A stretch of 64,000 nucleotides of DNA from Orychophragmus violaceus (taxonomy: Eukaryota; Streptophyta; Magnoliopsida; Brassicales; Brassicaceae): assembly GCA_030180135.1 (NCBI GenBank), contig CM058234.1:7313543-7377542 (forward strand), read 5' to 3'. This document shows positions 1 to 12,524 of the stretch, one piece after another. The position numbers and the translations under genes were made by a program. Each line of letters begins with the position of its first letter. The stretch's first letter is position 1. The notes beneath the pieces were generated by a model, which saw nothing but the letters and a program-made list of their open reading frames with translations, was not told the origin of the DNA and made no database searches.

Positions 1-1830
1 AAATCCCAACGAACTGAATCGAATGCCTTTCGAAGGTCTATTTTTAGCATAGCACTTCTATCAATATTCTTGCGGTTGTAACCATGGACGATCTCAGTGG
101 CAAGGAGCACATTTTCTGATAAGAGCCTTCCTGGTATGAATGCTGACTGAGATTGAGAGATGACATTTGAAAACAGATCCTTAACTCTTTAGGCCAACAA
201 ATTTGTTATCACCTTATATACAGTATTAAGGCACGAGATATGACGGAAATTTGCTGTTGAAGAGGCGTTAGGAACTTTGGGAATCAAAACCAAATTTGTA
301 GCATTCCATTGCTTGAGGATGGAGCCGTTCTTGAAAAATTCAGAGATAGCTTGAGCCACTTCTAGACCAACGATGCTCCAACAGTGCATAAGAACTCTTC
401 TGGATACTCATCAGGTCCACTAGTTTTGTTCTTAGGAAGCGAGAAGAAAGCCGTTTTAATTTCCTCCTCCGTGAATTCAAGGCCGAGAGACCTCGTCTGG
501 TCAGAAGTGCTTCTGAAGCTGAGGAGCGCATCCATATCATCCTGGATAAGCAGTGACTGGCCAATCTCTGGGGAAAGAAGGTCATTGAAGTATTCGATGC
601 AATGCCTGTGAATATCTGCCTGAGATTCGAATTTGTTACCCATCGCATCCTAAAGAGAATGAATGTGGTTTATTGCCTTCCTACCATCCGCAAATCTGTG
701 AAAAAACGTAGAACCGCAGTCCCCTTCTCTAGCCCAAGTCACCCTTGATCTCTGAAGAAAGAAAGCCTCCTCTGCCGTTGATAGTTCTTGCCAATACTTC
801 TGAGCCTCCAATTCAGATTTGCGTTTGCGACAGAAGGGTTTAAAAGCAAATCGGCTTGAGCGGTTAGAAGAGCATCATGAGCTTCTTTAGTTCTCTTTTC
901 AATGCCTGAGTAGTTATCACGGTTGAATCTTCTGATAGCTTTCTTTAACACCTTCATCGTTTTGGATACTCTGAACATTGATGTCCCTCTTATGTTAATG
1001 GAAAGCCATTCTCCTTGGATCATTGGCAGAAAGTTCTCATTTAAGGTGAGGAAGTTAAAGAACTTAAAAAGGCTCTTTCACCTTTGGTAAGTTGGGCTTA
1101 GAGTCACGCTACAAGAGACATGGTCAGAGAATTCGAGCGCTCCGAAAGAAGCAAAAGAGGTTCCAAATTTCCCATACCACTCATCGTTGACTAGGATCTG
1201 ATCTAGTTTCTTAGCGATCGGGTTAGCGCTTTTCTTGTTCCACCAAGTAAACAACAGACCCCGGAAGGTGAGATCCGCAATCTCCACTTGTCTCAAACAT
1301 TCCCTGAATTGCCTCATGTTCCTGTCCACATTCAGAGATCACGGGTTTGAATTCTCCGTTGGGGTCAAAGTTTGGTTGAAGTCTCCCAAAACTATCCACG
1401 GCCGATTCTTAACTCTATTACTAGTCGACAACACCAATAGCTCCTCCCAAAGGTCTTTCCTTAGGACTACCACATTTGCGGCATATACAATAGATATCAC
1501 AATCCAATCATCCGAGAACGGTAGTTTGACTTCACTGGAGATCATCTGAAGCGATTTAGCAAATACATTGACCATCACACTTGGATGTCACACTTTCCAA
1601 ATCTTCCTAAGTGGTGAAAAATCATAATTATCGTCATACAACAGTCCCGTAGGACTCCATTCAGCAGTTTCTTCATTTTCGGCTTATGTACATGAGTTTC
1701 TATTAAGCCTCCAAAAATAGGTTTATTGGCCTTATGCCACTTCTTAAATCCGCACCGGTGTTTAAAATATTGAACTCGCGGACGTTCCAGCAAAAAATAT
1801 CCGTATACATAAAAATGGATTAGTTGGAGC
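1..1830 (-). pseudogene. LINE ORF2 remnant: endonuclease plus N-terminal reverse transcriptase
   Basis: ORF2 normally encodes an APE-type endonuclease that nicks the target and a reverse transcriptase that primes on it. Seen here, from right to left: the endonuclease N-terminus with an 'ETHV' motif (near 1700), 'VYAAN' followed by 'GDFN' (about 1380-1500), and the 'SDH' catalytic motif near 1110. A helical linker follows (739-1023), then the RT entry motif 'SGPDEYPEEF' (near 410), 'FRHISCLNTVYKVI' (near 210) and the catalytic-Asp segment 'IDLRKAFDSV' (1-60). At least four frame changes or stops separate these blocks, so it is a pseudogene. The RT active-site YADD box lies beyond the left edge. 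Confidence 0.85.
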
Positions 1831-2106
1831 ACTTGCTCCGAAGTACCTTGCGCTTCTTCTTGGACTTAACAAGCGCAAAATCTTTCACTACTGATTTAGC
1901 TGATTTCATTTCCTCAGATCCCGAAGATGATACATCCGATGAGTCTTCTTCTAAATATGCACTCGAAGAAATAGGTTTGTCCTCATTTATTAGCTGGGGA
2001 AACCTTTAGGGAGCGAAATACTGGACTGGTTTCCAGTTGGAGGCTGTGCAGACAAAGACGAGCTCGCGAAAGGGATAGTTACTGCCTTCGAAGACCCTAC
2101 TGTTCC

Positions 2107-3549
2107 TTAAGCAGCTTCCGGTCCTTTTGCTTTAACCCATTCCTTAATAGCAGGCTTTGACTTTGATCTCAGGCAAGAATCACTGGCCTGAGCTGCGGAC
2201 TTGTAGACAGAGCACGTTACCGGTGCCACTTTACATCGATTTATAGTGTGACCTATGTCTTTACAATGGGAGAACACCGGAGGCATCCATGGAATGGATA
2301 TCCGAACTCTGCGAATCTCTCCTGTTTCAAATTGCGCATTTACAGCTTCCGGTAATGGCTTTCGAGGATCGATGAGAGTGAACACCTTAGCAACTTCCAA
2401 GTTTATTTTGATAGCTGTCGTCGGGTGCAGGAACTTCGGCTTCCCAACAAGACTAGCGATTCTCTCAAGGGCGTCCTCGTTGAAGAATTGAAGCGGGACG
2501 TCTCTCAGTTCCAGCCAGATCGGAGCAGACGTAAGTTCCGGCTTCTCCGGTTTGATTCCCAGGTCCCATTTCGCGATAAACATAGTTTGTCCTTCTATTT
2601 ACCACATACCCTGCTGAATCACTCTATTTCTGGTGAGGGAGTTCGGTATCCTGAACAGGTACGCATTGCCTTCCATCTTCGTAACGACTATGTGCCTGTA
2701 GTACTTGCTTCAAATGCCATTTAGGATGTTATGAAGCGTCCCTTGTGGAGGTGGTTCTGAGTAGAATTGTCCAAGGACAAATCAATACCAAGATTTCTTG
2801 TGCTTTTCAAACACTGCATTTTGGATTTTCGTGCAAATCTCTCCTGAAGGAATGGTGAAAGCCGAGCCCCTTCTTGGTTAGTTTCTTGCTCGAACCCCTT
2901 GCAACATCCAGCCAAGAGTGTGCCGCCTTCGGCTTTTCTTGAGTGGGTATCGCTTTCTCTGTTACAACTGGGTCAGCCGGTTTGGCTGGCGCAAACATCT
3001 TAATCGGACTTGCCGGAGCGACTATCACGGTCTTTGTTTCTGAACCTAACTGTATTTTGTTCGTCTCTGGCCCAACAATAGGAGTTGCTGAGGCAGAATT
3101 TTCTCCACCACAAGGGGGAGATTGTGAAACAAGAGGAACCGAGGAAGCTACCACTGCAAACAGAGGACCTATCAATTCGAGATTGGGACTTAGAGAGGCA
3201 GATGCCTCTATTGCCTGTATCTCAGATTGGGAGGTGTCCAGCGTTACAATCCCACCGGAGGGAGGGATTACAGAGACGGGGGCCTATATTGCCTCGGCTC
3301 GAGGAGGAGAGGAAGCTACAAACGCCTTGAGCTCCATGGGAGGATGCCAAGGCCCGACCAAAAGGGAGCCATGCGAAGGCAAAGAGGGTGAAGGTGAAGG
3401 ACGAGAAGAAGAGGAAGGTGGAGTGGGTGATTTTGGCGAAGAAGGAGGTGGAATTTCAGAGGATGGGATTTTAGGGATTTGAGAGGTGGATTGGGGCTTT
3501 TTTGGTGGTTTGGGTGGGGATTTTTTGGGGGGTTTCTTTTTAGGCATGG
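2107..3549 (-). pseudogene. LINE ORF1 remnant (DUF4283 / zinc-knuckle, RNA-binding)
   Basis: The protein begins at a Lys/Pro-rich N-terminus (start codon near 3549, 'MPKKKPPKK') and runs through a Pro/Ser-rich stretch. The DUF4283-like region ends around 2583-2107, with 'APIWLELRDVP' and a zinc knuckle of the form 'SHCKDIGHTINRC'. ORF1 proteins of plant LINEs bind the element RNA in the retrotransposition particle. The reading frame changes near 2800 and 3200, and the first knuckle cysteine seems to be lost, so this is a broken copy. A shorter open piece (2107-2583, 158 codons) is the best preserved part. Confidence 0.75.
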
Positions 3550-3785
3550 TGGGAGAGCGGATTCGAGGGAAGAAAAAGAAGTTGTGCCGGCGATCAAAAG
3601 TCAAGGAATAAATGTAAAGTTAAGGAAGATGTGTACATTTAGGCTACAATATTTACGGTCCACCAGCCTGTCTCCAACTACTCCGAAGCAAAGGTTTACT
3701 TGGGCTTCGAAGGCAAAATCGGGTATGAAATTTCCAAAGTTTGATATCCTGATACCTTTTCAAGCAAATGGAAATTATTGTTTAA

Positions 3786-4110
3786 AGTTCCAAAACCGCA
3801 AAATCGTGTTTTCTGTCAAAACCGTAAAATCGTGTTTTCTCACCAAAATCGTTAAATAATTTTCTTGTTAAAACCGTAAATTCGCGTTTTCCCATCAAAA
3901 TTGCAAAATTGTGTTTCACCTCCAAAACCACATTTTTCCTCAAAAGTCACAAAATAACTTTTTCTAGAATATCATATTTTCCTCGAAAACCGTAAAATCA
4001 TATTTTCCCGCCAAAATTGCAAATTAAGTTTTCTTGTCAAAACTGAAACATCGCATTTTTCTTTCAAAGTCGCATATTGTCGTTAAAACTGTAAAATCAT
4101 AGACTCTCTT
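3786..4110. repeat. Diverged ~26-bp minisatellite
   Basis: Tandem units of about 26 bp are built on 'CAAAACCGTAAAATCGTGTT' followed by a T/C-rich spacer. The first three or four units are well conserved and later ones decay, ending near 4110. It lies just outside the 5' end of the LINE and has no coding signal. Confidence 0.7.
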
Positions 4111-4212
4111 CAAAATCTTGAAATTACAAAGTAATAGTTTTGATAATTATATAGTTGTCAATATATTTTAGATTAGTAATTAAAATTATTATGGTTAAGA
4201 TTATATTCAATA

Positions 4213-4250
4213 CTAGATTTTGATCTGCGCTAAAAAAGCGTAAGCATATT
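4213..4250 (-). mobile_element. Helitron 3' terminus remnant (inverted)
   Basis: Reading on the minus strand, this ends in '...CAAAATCTAG' followed by a T, preceded by a short hairpin (CGCT, A-loop, AGCG). This matches the 3' end of the longer Helitron at 29084-30740 (both end GATCAAAATCTAG or GGTCAAAATCTAG). No matching 5' TC end is found to the right, so the element is probably truncated within the AT-rich stretch before about 4900. Confidence 0.6.
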
Positions 4251-4768
4251 TTTATTTTAAAATATTAATTTTTGAACCAATTTATTTTGTTTGAATAATT
4301 TTTTGAAAATAATTTTATAATATTTTATTTTTAATAAAACAGTTATTATAATAATTATGTGATATAAGTATAATATGTATTGTGTCGATCTAAAAATATT
4401 TTATAAAATATCATATGCTCATATATGTAATTTATTTATGTTTTAAATATTTTAACAATTAAATTTATAATATTATATGAATATAAGTACATATTTGTGA
4501 AAGTCGAAACATGAGATCTATATTTCAACATATCTTATAGTAGTTTAAGTATTTTAAAAATTTAATAAAACACAACCTTTAAAACATCAATCGTATTTCT
4601 AACTCATCATATATTAGAATAATATAAATATTGAATAATTTTAATATTTTATCAAATTAAGAATATATCAATTGAAATTGGTTAATACATCTTTTTAATC
4701 CTTCTTCGAGTAGACATTTAATTGTATAGATAATTGAAATTAGTTAATGTATTTTTTAACTCGTTTTA

Positions 4769-4816
<48 letters not shown>

Positions 4817-5042
4817 GTTTACTTTATATTTCAAAATGTAACCAAATATGATAATTTGTCCATTTAACATTTTTGGATTGGTTTAAGTTTATTATAATGT
4901 TTCATAATTACTACAAGAAAACTACTCTATAGCCATTTGTGATATCAAAGATTCACACCAAGGATTTATATTTCATAGATTTGGACTTTATGTATAAAAG
5001 GTATAGTTTTTCCTATGAATCAAATATGTATTTAGGACTGAA
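4251..5042. other. AT-rich non-genic DNA with a (TA)n microsatellite
   Basis: No coding signal is visible. A pure TA dinucleotide run occupies 4773-4814. Part of this stretch is probably Helitron body sequence. Near 4911 a short string resembles a CACTA transposon end, but no partner was found. Confidence 0.6.
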
Positions 5043-5429
5043 TGTTGAGATCGAACTTATACAATCGAAAGAAGTATACAAAAATGGATTTCAAGCTCTT
5101 TAGTCGAATTGTTCCTGGTTAAAGTTCGAATGAGTTGAGGTGATCTTCTCTTCTTCTTTAAATAGCCTCTAGCCCTCGATCTTCTTGTTCCGATCCTTCG
5201 GCCTCTTGTTAGTAACGAACTCCTAGATTCACGGAAGTCGTTGACTGGCAACAACTTAGTCATTTCGCTTCGCCTTTCCCCTTTGTCGATCTCGAGCTCG
5301 ACCGTCTGATGTTGTAATGCATTTGGGCCTTCGCCATCTTGTAACTAAATGGACTCGAATCTCAGCTATGGGCCTTTACCCTTATTGTTTTATGGGCCAG
5401 ATTTCCAAGAGGGAAATCCAGTACCAACA
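5043..5429 (-). mobile_element. Probable 3' LTR of a minus-strand gypsy-type element
   Basis: On the minus strand the block starts TGTTGGTACTGG and ends CGATCTCAACA, giving TG...CA ends and 387 bp. A TATA-like 'GGCTATTTAAAG' sits near 5165. Directly outside its start (5430-5445) is a purine tract on the minus strand, 'GGGTTGGGGGTTAT', a good polypurine tract for the 3' LTR. Flanks give no 5-bp duplication, as expected if the internal side is on the right. The second LTR is missing. Confidence 0.45.
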
Positions 5430-6077
5430 ATAACCCCCAACCCATTATTTCGACGGGTCGAAGTTAATGGGCGGTTGACGTTCTCAGGAAGACGTGCGCC
5501 GCCTCGGGTAAAAGTGCCCTAATGATTATGCCATTCGTACCATAAATCTTGTCTTGGACGGACGATCGAGATAAGGCGCGTGAATTTACTTGGTCGACTC
5601 ACAACGTGTGGGCGGCTACCGAGAGGTAATTAATTAGGTTTTTACCATCTACCGTCGATCTGGTCGACTGTCAATGGTTAAGATCTTAAGATTATAACAA
5701 ATCATATCGATCTCGATTTACGGATATGACATGATTGCCAACCGCTTGTTCGTGACCATCGATCTCAAATCAATGGTTAGGATTGCGTGAATACGAAAGA
5801 TCCCAAAGATCTCAATCTAATCGAGTTATTAGTTATATCATTAGGAATTCAAAATCGAATAGTTGAAATTTGGGGATACGAAAGATCTTGTCGATCTCAA
5901 GGGAGAAGAGGCACGAGTTGGCTATAAATGGAAGTTACCATGCACGATTCCCACTACGGATCGCTCTACATATCGGCAAGGCAACTTCTTCTCCCTCTCA
6001 TTTCAGCTTTTCTGTTCATGCTCTAGTTTTTTCACAAATTTTAAGCTTTCGAGTTCTTTTCTCTAGAACCTCCTTTT
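5430..6077 (-). mobile_element. Internal remnant of the gypsy-type element
   Basis: This lies between the putative LTR/polypurine tract and an abrupt junction with Copia A near 6078. No protein domain is recognisable in any frame. A TATA-like 'GGCTATAAATGG' near 5920 on the plus strand is noted without interpretation. The assignment rests only on position next to the LTR. Confidence 0.3.
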
Positions 6078-7828
6078 GTAATACCTCGATCTTGGCATTG
6101 AAATTGTTAGATACATAGTTCTGAAAGTTTGTGAATGCTTCTAACACCCTATCTTTAGTTTGACTCAACGTCAACCAAGTATATTTGGATTTCTCATCAA
6201 TGAGTGTCACAAAATACTTATTGTTAGAAACACAAGGAGCAATCCAGACATCAGAATGAACAAGATCAAAGCAGTTTTCATAAACGGTTTTAGAGATAGG
6301 AAAGACATACTTGCAATGTTTTCCAAAGATACAAGCTTCACAATCATCATTCTTAAATGAAATATAAGGTAACATAAGTCCTAAGGCACGAGAGTGAAGA
6401 TGACCAAGTCTAGCATGACAAACGTAATCATTAACTAGAATAGAGCTACAAACAGACGCAGATAATTCATATGCAAGGTTGGTGTCTTCAAGCATGTATA
6501 ACTCATCCTTTGTCACACCTTTCCAAAGCAACTTACTAGTCTTAGTACCCTGAAAAACCACATCATTAGGGCTGAAGATAACATTGCAATTAAGATCAGT
6601 AGCAGCTCTTTTCACAGACAACAAGTTTGATGTAAAGCTAGGCATCTAAAAGGCTTTTGATTCTCTATCAAACAACCTAACATTTCCTACATACTTAATA
6701 GGAATTTTTTCTCCATTTGCAATCACCACATTACCTAAGGATGGTTTCACATTCTTTATCAAGTTTGAATCACTAATCATATGATGTGATGCACCATAAT
6801 CAACAATCAATGGCCAAGAATTAATGGATGCATGAAGAGAGTTACCAATAACTTTACCAGAGCTTTTTTTGATGGCTTTGTTGAGAGCATCAAGGTCTGA
6901 CATCCTCACCACATCATTCTGAGCCGCCACAACAAGAGCAGGAGCTGGGACAGGAGTGGATACCACTATTGCTCTGCCTTCTTCTCCAAACCGTGTTGAA
7001 GTAGAGCCATGTTCAGCTGCTCCATTTGAGAAATGAGCTCTTTTCTCTCTGAACTTGTTGATGTGGTTATGCCTGAGGTAGGATGAAGCAGATAGCACTT
7101 GTCCTTGAAGTGTCCCATTCTCTTGCAATGGTGACAAAAGGGGCGCTTCTCTCTTTTTGCTTGTACACACCTTTATTTGCGGTTACAAGCTCCCCTTTGC
7201 CTCCAAACAAACCAAATGAACCTTGCTCCTTCTGAATTTGTGCACACACATCATCCAAGTTGGGAAGTGTGTCTGCTCTTAGGATATGCTTGATTAAGCT
7301 GTTGTAGGAGGGATTCAAGGTCAGTAGGATAGCAAAAACCGTATCCTGCTCTCTTCTTTAATTGAGAACAACCGGGTCAACACTAGCTGGTCTTAGCATC
7401 TCCAGCTCTGCCCATAGGGACCTAAACTTTCCAAAGTGAGTCTTGAACTCCTTGTATTCCTGTTGGAGATTATTTATATCGAGGTTCACTTCAAACACTC
7501 TGCTCAGGTTAGATTGATTTCCATAGACCTTGTAAAGAGTGTCCCAAAGCTCCTTGGAAGTTGCACAGTAAGAATAAGCTTCCAAGAGTGAGAGTTCAAG
7601 AGAGCTTTGGAGAATAGACAACACATTCTGGTCTCCTTGAGTCCAGGAATTTTCATATGCAAGAACCATCTCCATGCCTTTATTTTGAGCCTGCTGGAGT
7701 GGAGCTTCACTGCTTAAGACATACTTACACAGCCCACGGACTCCAAGGGCAGACTTTGCCATTCTTTCACACACCAAGTAGTTAATCCCTTTTAGAGTAA
7801 CTGGTATAACCACTCTAGATTTCTCCAT
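6078..7828 (-). pseudogene. Copia A gag-protease-integrase remnant
   Basis: The start codon is at 7828 ('MEKSRVVIPVTLKG'). Gag (7828-7358) ends in a stop and continues in other frames. A zinc knuckle 'CHHCKRMGHFKDKC' is readable near 7100-7140. The protease motif is 'VDYGAS' (near 6800) where Copia normally has DSGAS, so the catalytic Ser is replaced by Tyr. The integrase zinc finger follows ('HARLGHLHS' with 'CEACIFGKHC', about 6400-6320), then 'LVHSDVW' (near 6270). Coding stops after 'NAKIEVLQ', where the chromosome changes to unrelated sequence. At least two frame changes are needed, so it is non-functional. Confidence 0.85.
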
Positions 7829-7887
7829 GTATGAGAAAGGAGGGATTTTTCAAGAGGAAACGATTTTAAAAGATTTGAAGAAGAACA

Positions 7888-8326
7888 TATTAGTCAAAGA
7901 AGATGGCTTGGACGGTGGGGAAAGTGTGTGTGAATGGACAAGTTGAGAATTGTTGTTCAACAACTCTTTACTCATTTTTCAACAAATGTGGCCAACAACC
8001 ATCTTCACTTCCCCTATAAATACTCATTGATATCTTCATCCAAAACCATCCCAAAATAAAGAAAAACAAGAGAGAAAGAAAGAAGAGAGAAAGAGAGAAA
8101 AAAATCTTTTCTTTGTAAGAAAATTTAGTATAATTTTCTTGAGTGTATTCGGGGTTTTTTGGGTGTGAGTTGAGAACGTTGTAATTTCCCCGATAATAAA
8201 TATAAAGATTTGTAGCAGGTCCGGAGACGTAGGCACGATTGGCCGAACTCCGTTAACAAATTTGTGTGCATTTTATTCGGTCCCAAATATCTGATTTTCG
8301 AGGAAATTCGATTTTATTTCCTAACA
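7888..8326 (+). repeat. 5' LTR of Copia B
   Basis: It matches 12525-12961 with few differences. It ends CTAACA at 8326. Its first dinucleotide is TA (TATTAG) where the 3' LTR has TG (TGTTAG), a point change at the terminal position. An AG-rich R-region tract and a 'CTATAAATA' promoter (near 8014) are visible. Confidence 0.92.
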
Positions 8327-8328
8327 AC

Positions 8329-8341
8329 TGGTATCAGAGCA
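8329..8341 (+). promoter_or_regulatory. Primer binding site of Copia B (initiator Met-tRNA type)
   Basis: TGGTATCAGAGC follows the 5' LTR by two bases. This is the usual Copia primer site complementary to the 3' end of initiator tRNA-Met. Confidence 0.88.
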
Positions 8342-8490
8342 CGGGGTTGCGGTAATCTCGGTCAAGTTTTTAGCAGGGTTACTATTCACGTGAATAGTGT
8401 ATTCGTGAATAGTAAAATTTAGTCGGCGACATCGGTTTATCGACGAAGGTGTTTTATTACACAGTGGTTCGCAAAAGATAATCAGAAACG

Positions 8491-11400
8491 ATGGGAGGCG
8501 AAGATGGTTCGGTGCACCGTATCGGAAAATTTGACGGTACAGATTATGCATTCTGGAGAATGAAAATTGAAGATTATCTGTACGGAAGAAAGCTTTATCA
8601 ACCACTGAGCAAGAAGCCTGAGAAGATGGATCAGGCTGAGTGGGATCTCCTTGACAGACAAGTTTTGGGTGTTATCAGGTTAACACTGTCGAAGAACGTT
8701 GCTCACAACGTTGCGAAGGAGAAGACCACGGAAGGGCTCATGAAAGTTCTCTCGGATATGTATGAGAAACCTTCAGCAAATAATAAGGTATTTCTCATGA
8801 AGAATTTTTTTCATTTAAAGATGGAAGAAGGTGGCCACGTTGCAGCACACGTGAATGAATTCAACACGATTGTCAACCAATTATCGTCCGTTGAAATCGA
8901 GTTTGAAGAAAAAGTGCGGGCATTGATTTTGTTGGCATCTCTGCCAAATAGTTGGGAGCCAATGAGGGCAGCGGTTAGTAATTCTGTGGAAAATCATAAA
9001 CTTAAGTTTTAATGATGTTCGAGATCGTATCCTTTCCGGAGAAGTTCGTAGGATCGACTCTGGTGAAGCTTCAACGAGCTCTGCTTTCAACTTGGAAAAC
9101 AGAGGCAGGAGCGAAGACAGAAACAACCAGAACAATGGCAGAGCGAAGTCAAGAAATGGAAGAAGTCAGTCGAAATTCAAGCAGCCTGCTGAATGTTGGA
9201 ACTGTGGAAAGACGGGCCACATAAGAAAGAATTGTTGGACAATTTCAAAGAAGGGAGCCGGAGCCAATGCAATCACACATGATATTGGTGATGCATTGGT
9301 AGTATCTTCTGATTCTCCAAGAAAAGGTGAAGCTCATGATGCGGCTGTAAACACCAATGAAGAGTCGATCTCCTATGTTGATAGCCCGATCGAGTCTTGG
9401 GTTCTAGACTCTGGAGCATCATTTCACACGACACCACACCCCAACATAATGGAGAACTATGTTGCTGGAAATTATGGGAAGGTATATCTAGCTGATGGTT
9501 TACCTTTGGAAATAGTTGGTATTGGAGATATCAATTTGAAGATGTCAGATGGTCGTGTATGCAAGATCGCAAAGGTGAGGCATGTGCCAAAGTTGATGAG
9601 AAATCTTATCTCAGTGGGTCAACTTGATGATGCGGGCACAATGTAAATTTTAGTGGAGGAGCATGGAGTGTAAAGAAAGGTTCCCTGGTGGTTGCTAGAG
9701 GTCATAAAAGAGGCACTCTTTATATGACGATGAGTCATGAAGATACTGTTGCGGTTGTCGAGAATGCCAAACAGACTAAGTTGTGGCATTGTAGGTTGGG
9801 GAACATGAGTGAGAAAGGATTGAAACTTTTGGCGGCAAATTGCGTGCTTCCAGATTTGAAGACGGTGGATCATCGGATGTGTGAAAGTTGTATCCTTGGA
9901 AAGCAGAAATGGGTTAGTTTCTCAAAAGATGGAAGAGAGCCCAAACCTAAGAAGTTGGAGTTGGTGCACACTGATGTGTGGGGACCCGCTCCTGTTGCAT
10001 CTCTAGGAGGTTCATATTACTATGTGACCTTTATTGATGACTCCATAAGGAAAGTGTGGGTTTACTTCATGAAGACCAAGCATGAAGTGTTTTCGGTTTT
10101 CAAAAGATGGAAAGCCATGGTTGAGATTGAGACGATCTCAAGTTGAAGTGCCTAAGGTCTGATAATGGCGGAGAGTACGTCAACGAGGAGTTTAAGAGAT
10201 ATTGCGCTGATAATGGGATCAAGATGGTGAAGACTATTCCTAGAACGCCTCAACATAATGGAGTAGCTGAAAGGATGAACAGAACCTTGAATGAGCGTGC
10301 AAGGGCATGAGACTGCACTCTGGATTTCCCAAGACGTTTTGGGCGGATGCAATCAATATTGTGGCCTTCTTAATAAACAGAGGACCGTCTGTTCCGTTGG
10401 GCTTCAAGATCCCTGAAGAAGTGTGGAGCGGGAAAAAAGTAAACCTTTCTTAACTTAAAGTATTTGGTTGCTTAGCTTATGTTCATATTGATGATGTTGC
10501 AAGAAGTAAACTTGATGCAAAATCGAAGAAGTGTTACTTCATTGGTTATGGTGACACAGAGTTCGGTTATCGGTTTTGGGATGATGAAAATCGGAAGATC
10601 ATCCGTAGCAGAAATGTTGTGTTCAACGAAGAAGCGTTGTACAAGGATAAGCTAAAAGAAAGCTCGAGAAAGACAGAGTCTAGAGCTGTTGATTTGGGAG
10701 AGATCCTGCCACCAGAGTTGTAGCAAGATACAACAACAGCAGAAGAAAAAAAAATTCTCAAGAAGAGAATAGTGATGCAAATGAGAATGAAGATTCTGAA
10801 GTGATCCCACGTACGCCAGTCACAGAGTTGCGACGGTCAAATAGAACCATCAAGAAACCTGTAAGATTTTCTCCATCACTCAATTACATTCTGCTCACGG
10901 ATAGAGGCGAGCCTGAATGTTATGAAGAGGCAATGCAAGCTGATGAATCGATTAAGTGGGAGCTTGAAATGAATGATGAGATAGACTCGTTGATGTCCAA
11001 TCACACGTGGGAGTTAGAAGTATTTCCTAGGGAGAAAAAGGCATTACACAATAAGTGGGTCTACCGGATAAAAGAAGAACATGATGGGAGCAAGCGTTAT
11101 AAAGCAAGGCTTGTTGTGAAGGGATTCCAACAAAAAGAAGGCATAGACTACACAGAGATATTTTCTCCTGTAGTGAAGTTGGTGACAATCCGGACTGTTC
11201 TTGGGCTGGTAGCAAAGGAAGATTTACATCTTCAACAGATGGATGTGAAAACAACATTTCTTCATGGTGATTTGGTTGAAGAAATTTACATGAAGCAACC
11301 AGAAGGCTTTGAAGTCAAAGTGAAAGAAAGTCTGGTGTGCAAGTTTAAAAGGAGTTTGTATGGTTTAAAACAAGCTCCAAGACAATGGTACAAAAAGTTC

Positions 11401-12454
11401 GACAACTTTATAAAAGGAGATGGTTTCTTGAGGTGTGTAGCTGACCACTGTTGTTACTTAAAGAGGCTTGAAGAGTCCTACTTGATATTGCTCTTGTATG
11501 TTGATGACATGCTGATAGTGGGAGCAGATTTGGATGAGGTCAATAACTTGAATGCAAAACTCTCGGAAGAGTTTGCGATGAAAGACCTAGGAGAAGCAAA
11601 ACAAATTCTTGGAATGAGAATTAGTAGAAGCAAGGAGTGTCTTAAGTTATCACAAGAGGATATGTGAAGAAAGTCCTCAAGAGGTTTAAAATGGATGACG
11701 TGAAGCCAGTTAGTACTCCCCTGGCAAGTCATTTTCGGTTATCCAAAGATCAGTTTCCGGTGACTGAAGACGAGATGGCATATATGGATAGAGTTCCATA
11801 TGCTTCTGCTATTGGCAGCCTGATGTACGCGATGATATGTACAAGGCCAGACATTGCACATGCAGTGGGAGTCGTTAGCAGGTTTATGAGCAATCCTGGA
11901 AAGGAGCATTGGGAAGCTGTTAAGTGGATTTTAAGGTATCTGAAGGGAAATCCAACTTTATCGCTATGTTTCAAGAAGTCAGAGATTGGATTGCAGGGAT
12001 ATGTAGATTCTGACAATGGAGGTGACATTGATAGTACGAAGAGTACATCCGGGTATGTTTACACATTTTGGGTGGTACTGCAATTTGTTGGGTTTCAAAG
12101 TTGCAGAAGATTGTAGCTCTATCAAGCTGTGAAGCGGAGTATGTTGCGGTGACAAAGGCAACAAAGGAGATGATGTGGTTACAATCATTTCTAGAAGAGC
12201 TAGGCCATGACCAAGATAAAAGTGTATTGTACTGTAACAGTAAGAGTGCCATTGACTTGGCAAAGAATCCAGTTTACCATGCTCGTACGAAGCACATACA
12301 CCGTCGATATCATTTCATCAGATCGGCTTTAGAAGATGAAGTGTTAGTCCTTGAGAAGATCCCAGGAAGTAAGAATCCGGAAGACATGTTAACAAAGGTC
12401 GTGCCGTATGATAAGCTGAGGTTATGTGTAACCTCGGTTGGCTTGTTAGAGTAA
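8491..12454 (+). pseudogene. Copia B gag-pol, frameshifted
   Basis: Gag starts at 8491 ('MGGEDGSVHRIGKF') and hits a stop at 9012. The rest continues in other frames: zinc knuckle 'CWNCGKTGHIRKNC' (near 9197), protease 'LDSGASFH' (near 9405), integrase zinc finger 'HCRLGN' with 'CESCILGK' (9787-9905), 'HTDVWGP' (9968), a frame change near 10140, then 'RSDNGGEY' and 'NGVAER'. A stop lies near 10308. RT (10801-11667) has the intact active site 'YVDDML' (near 11500). Further frame changes fall near 11665 and 12070. RNase H has 'SSCEAEYVA' (12122-12150) and 'HTKHIH'-like ends near 12290. At least five disabling changes are needed to explain it, so it is not autonomous. Confidence 0.92.
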
Positions 12455-12524
12455 CAAGCACGGAAGACCTGCTATATTGATCAAAGTGTGAAGACAGATT
12501 GAAATTGGTCTTCAAGTGAGAGAT

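Larger units (their letters stand above)
1..3604 (-). mobile_element. Degenerate LINE (non-LTR retrotransposon), 3' part cut by the window edge
   Basis: A plant L1-type LINE reads right to left: ORF1 (DUF4283/zinc-knuckle type) at about 2107-3549, then ORF2 with endonuclease (about 1078-1830) and the start of reverse transcriptase (1-645). The order ORF1-EN-RT and the family motifs are visible in translation, but reading shifts frame many times, so the copy is dead. The RT continues past position 1; the RNase H region and poly-A tail are therefore outside the window. No target-site duplication can be tested. A different lineage from the LINEs at 44076 and 60244 is likely, because the protein segments differ. 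Confidence 0.85.

Noticed and set aside
2943..3482. Plus-strand 179-codon open frame
   Set aside because: It is antisense to LINE ORF1 and Gly/Glu-rich because of the Pro/Ser-rich sense strand.
4909..4960. CACTA-like end 'ACTACAAGAAAAC'
   Set aside because: No inverted partner or duplication was found within range, and the next bases differ from the 55001 element; too little to call.
8329..8341. tRNA-like strings at 8329, 13082, 19094, 35119 and 51917
   Set aside because: They are retrotransposon primer sites of 12-18 bases; no tRNA cloverleaf surrounds them.
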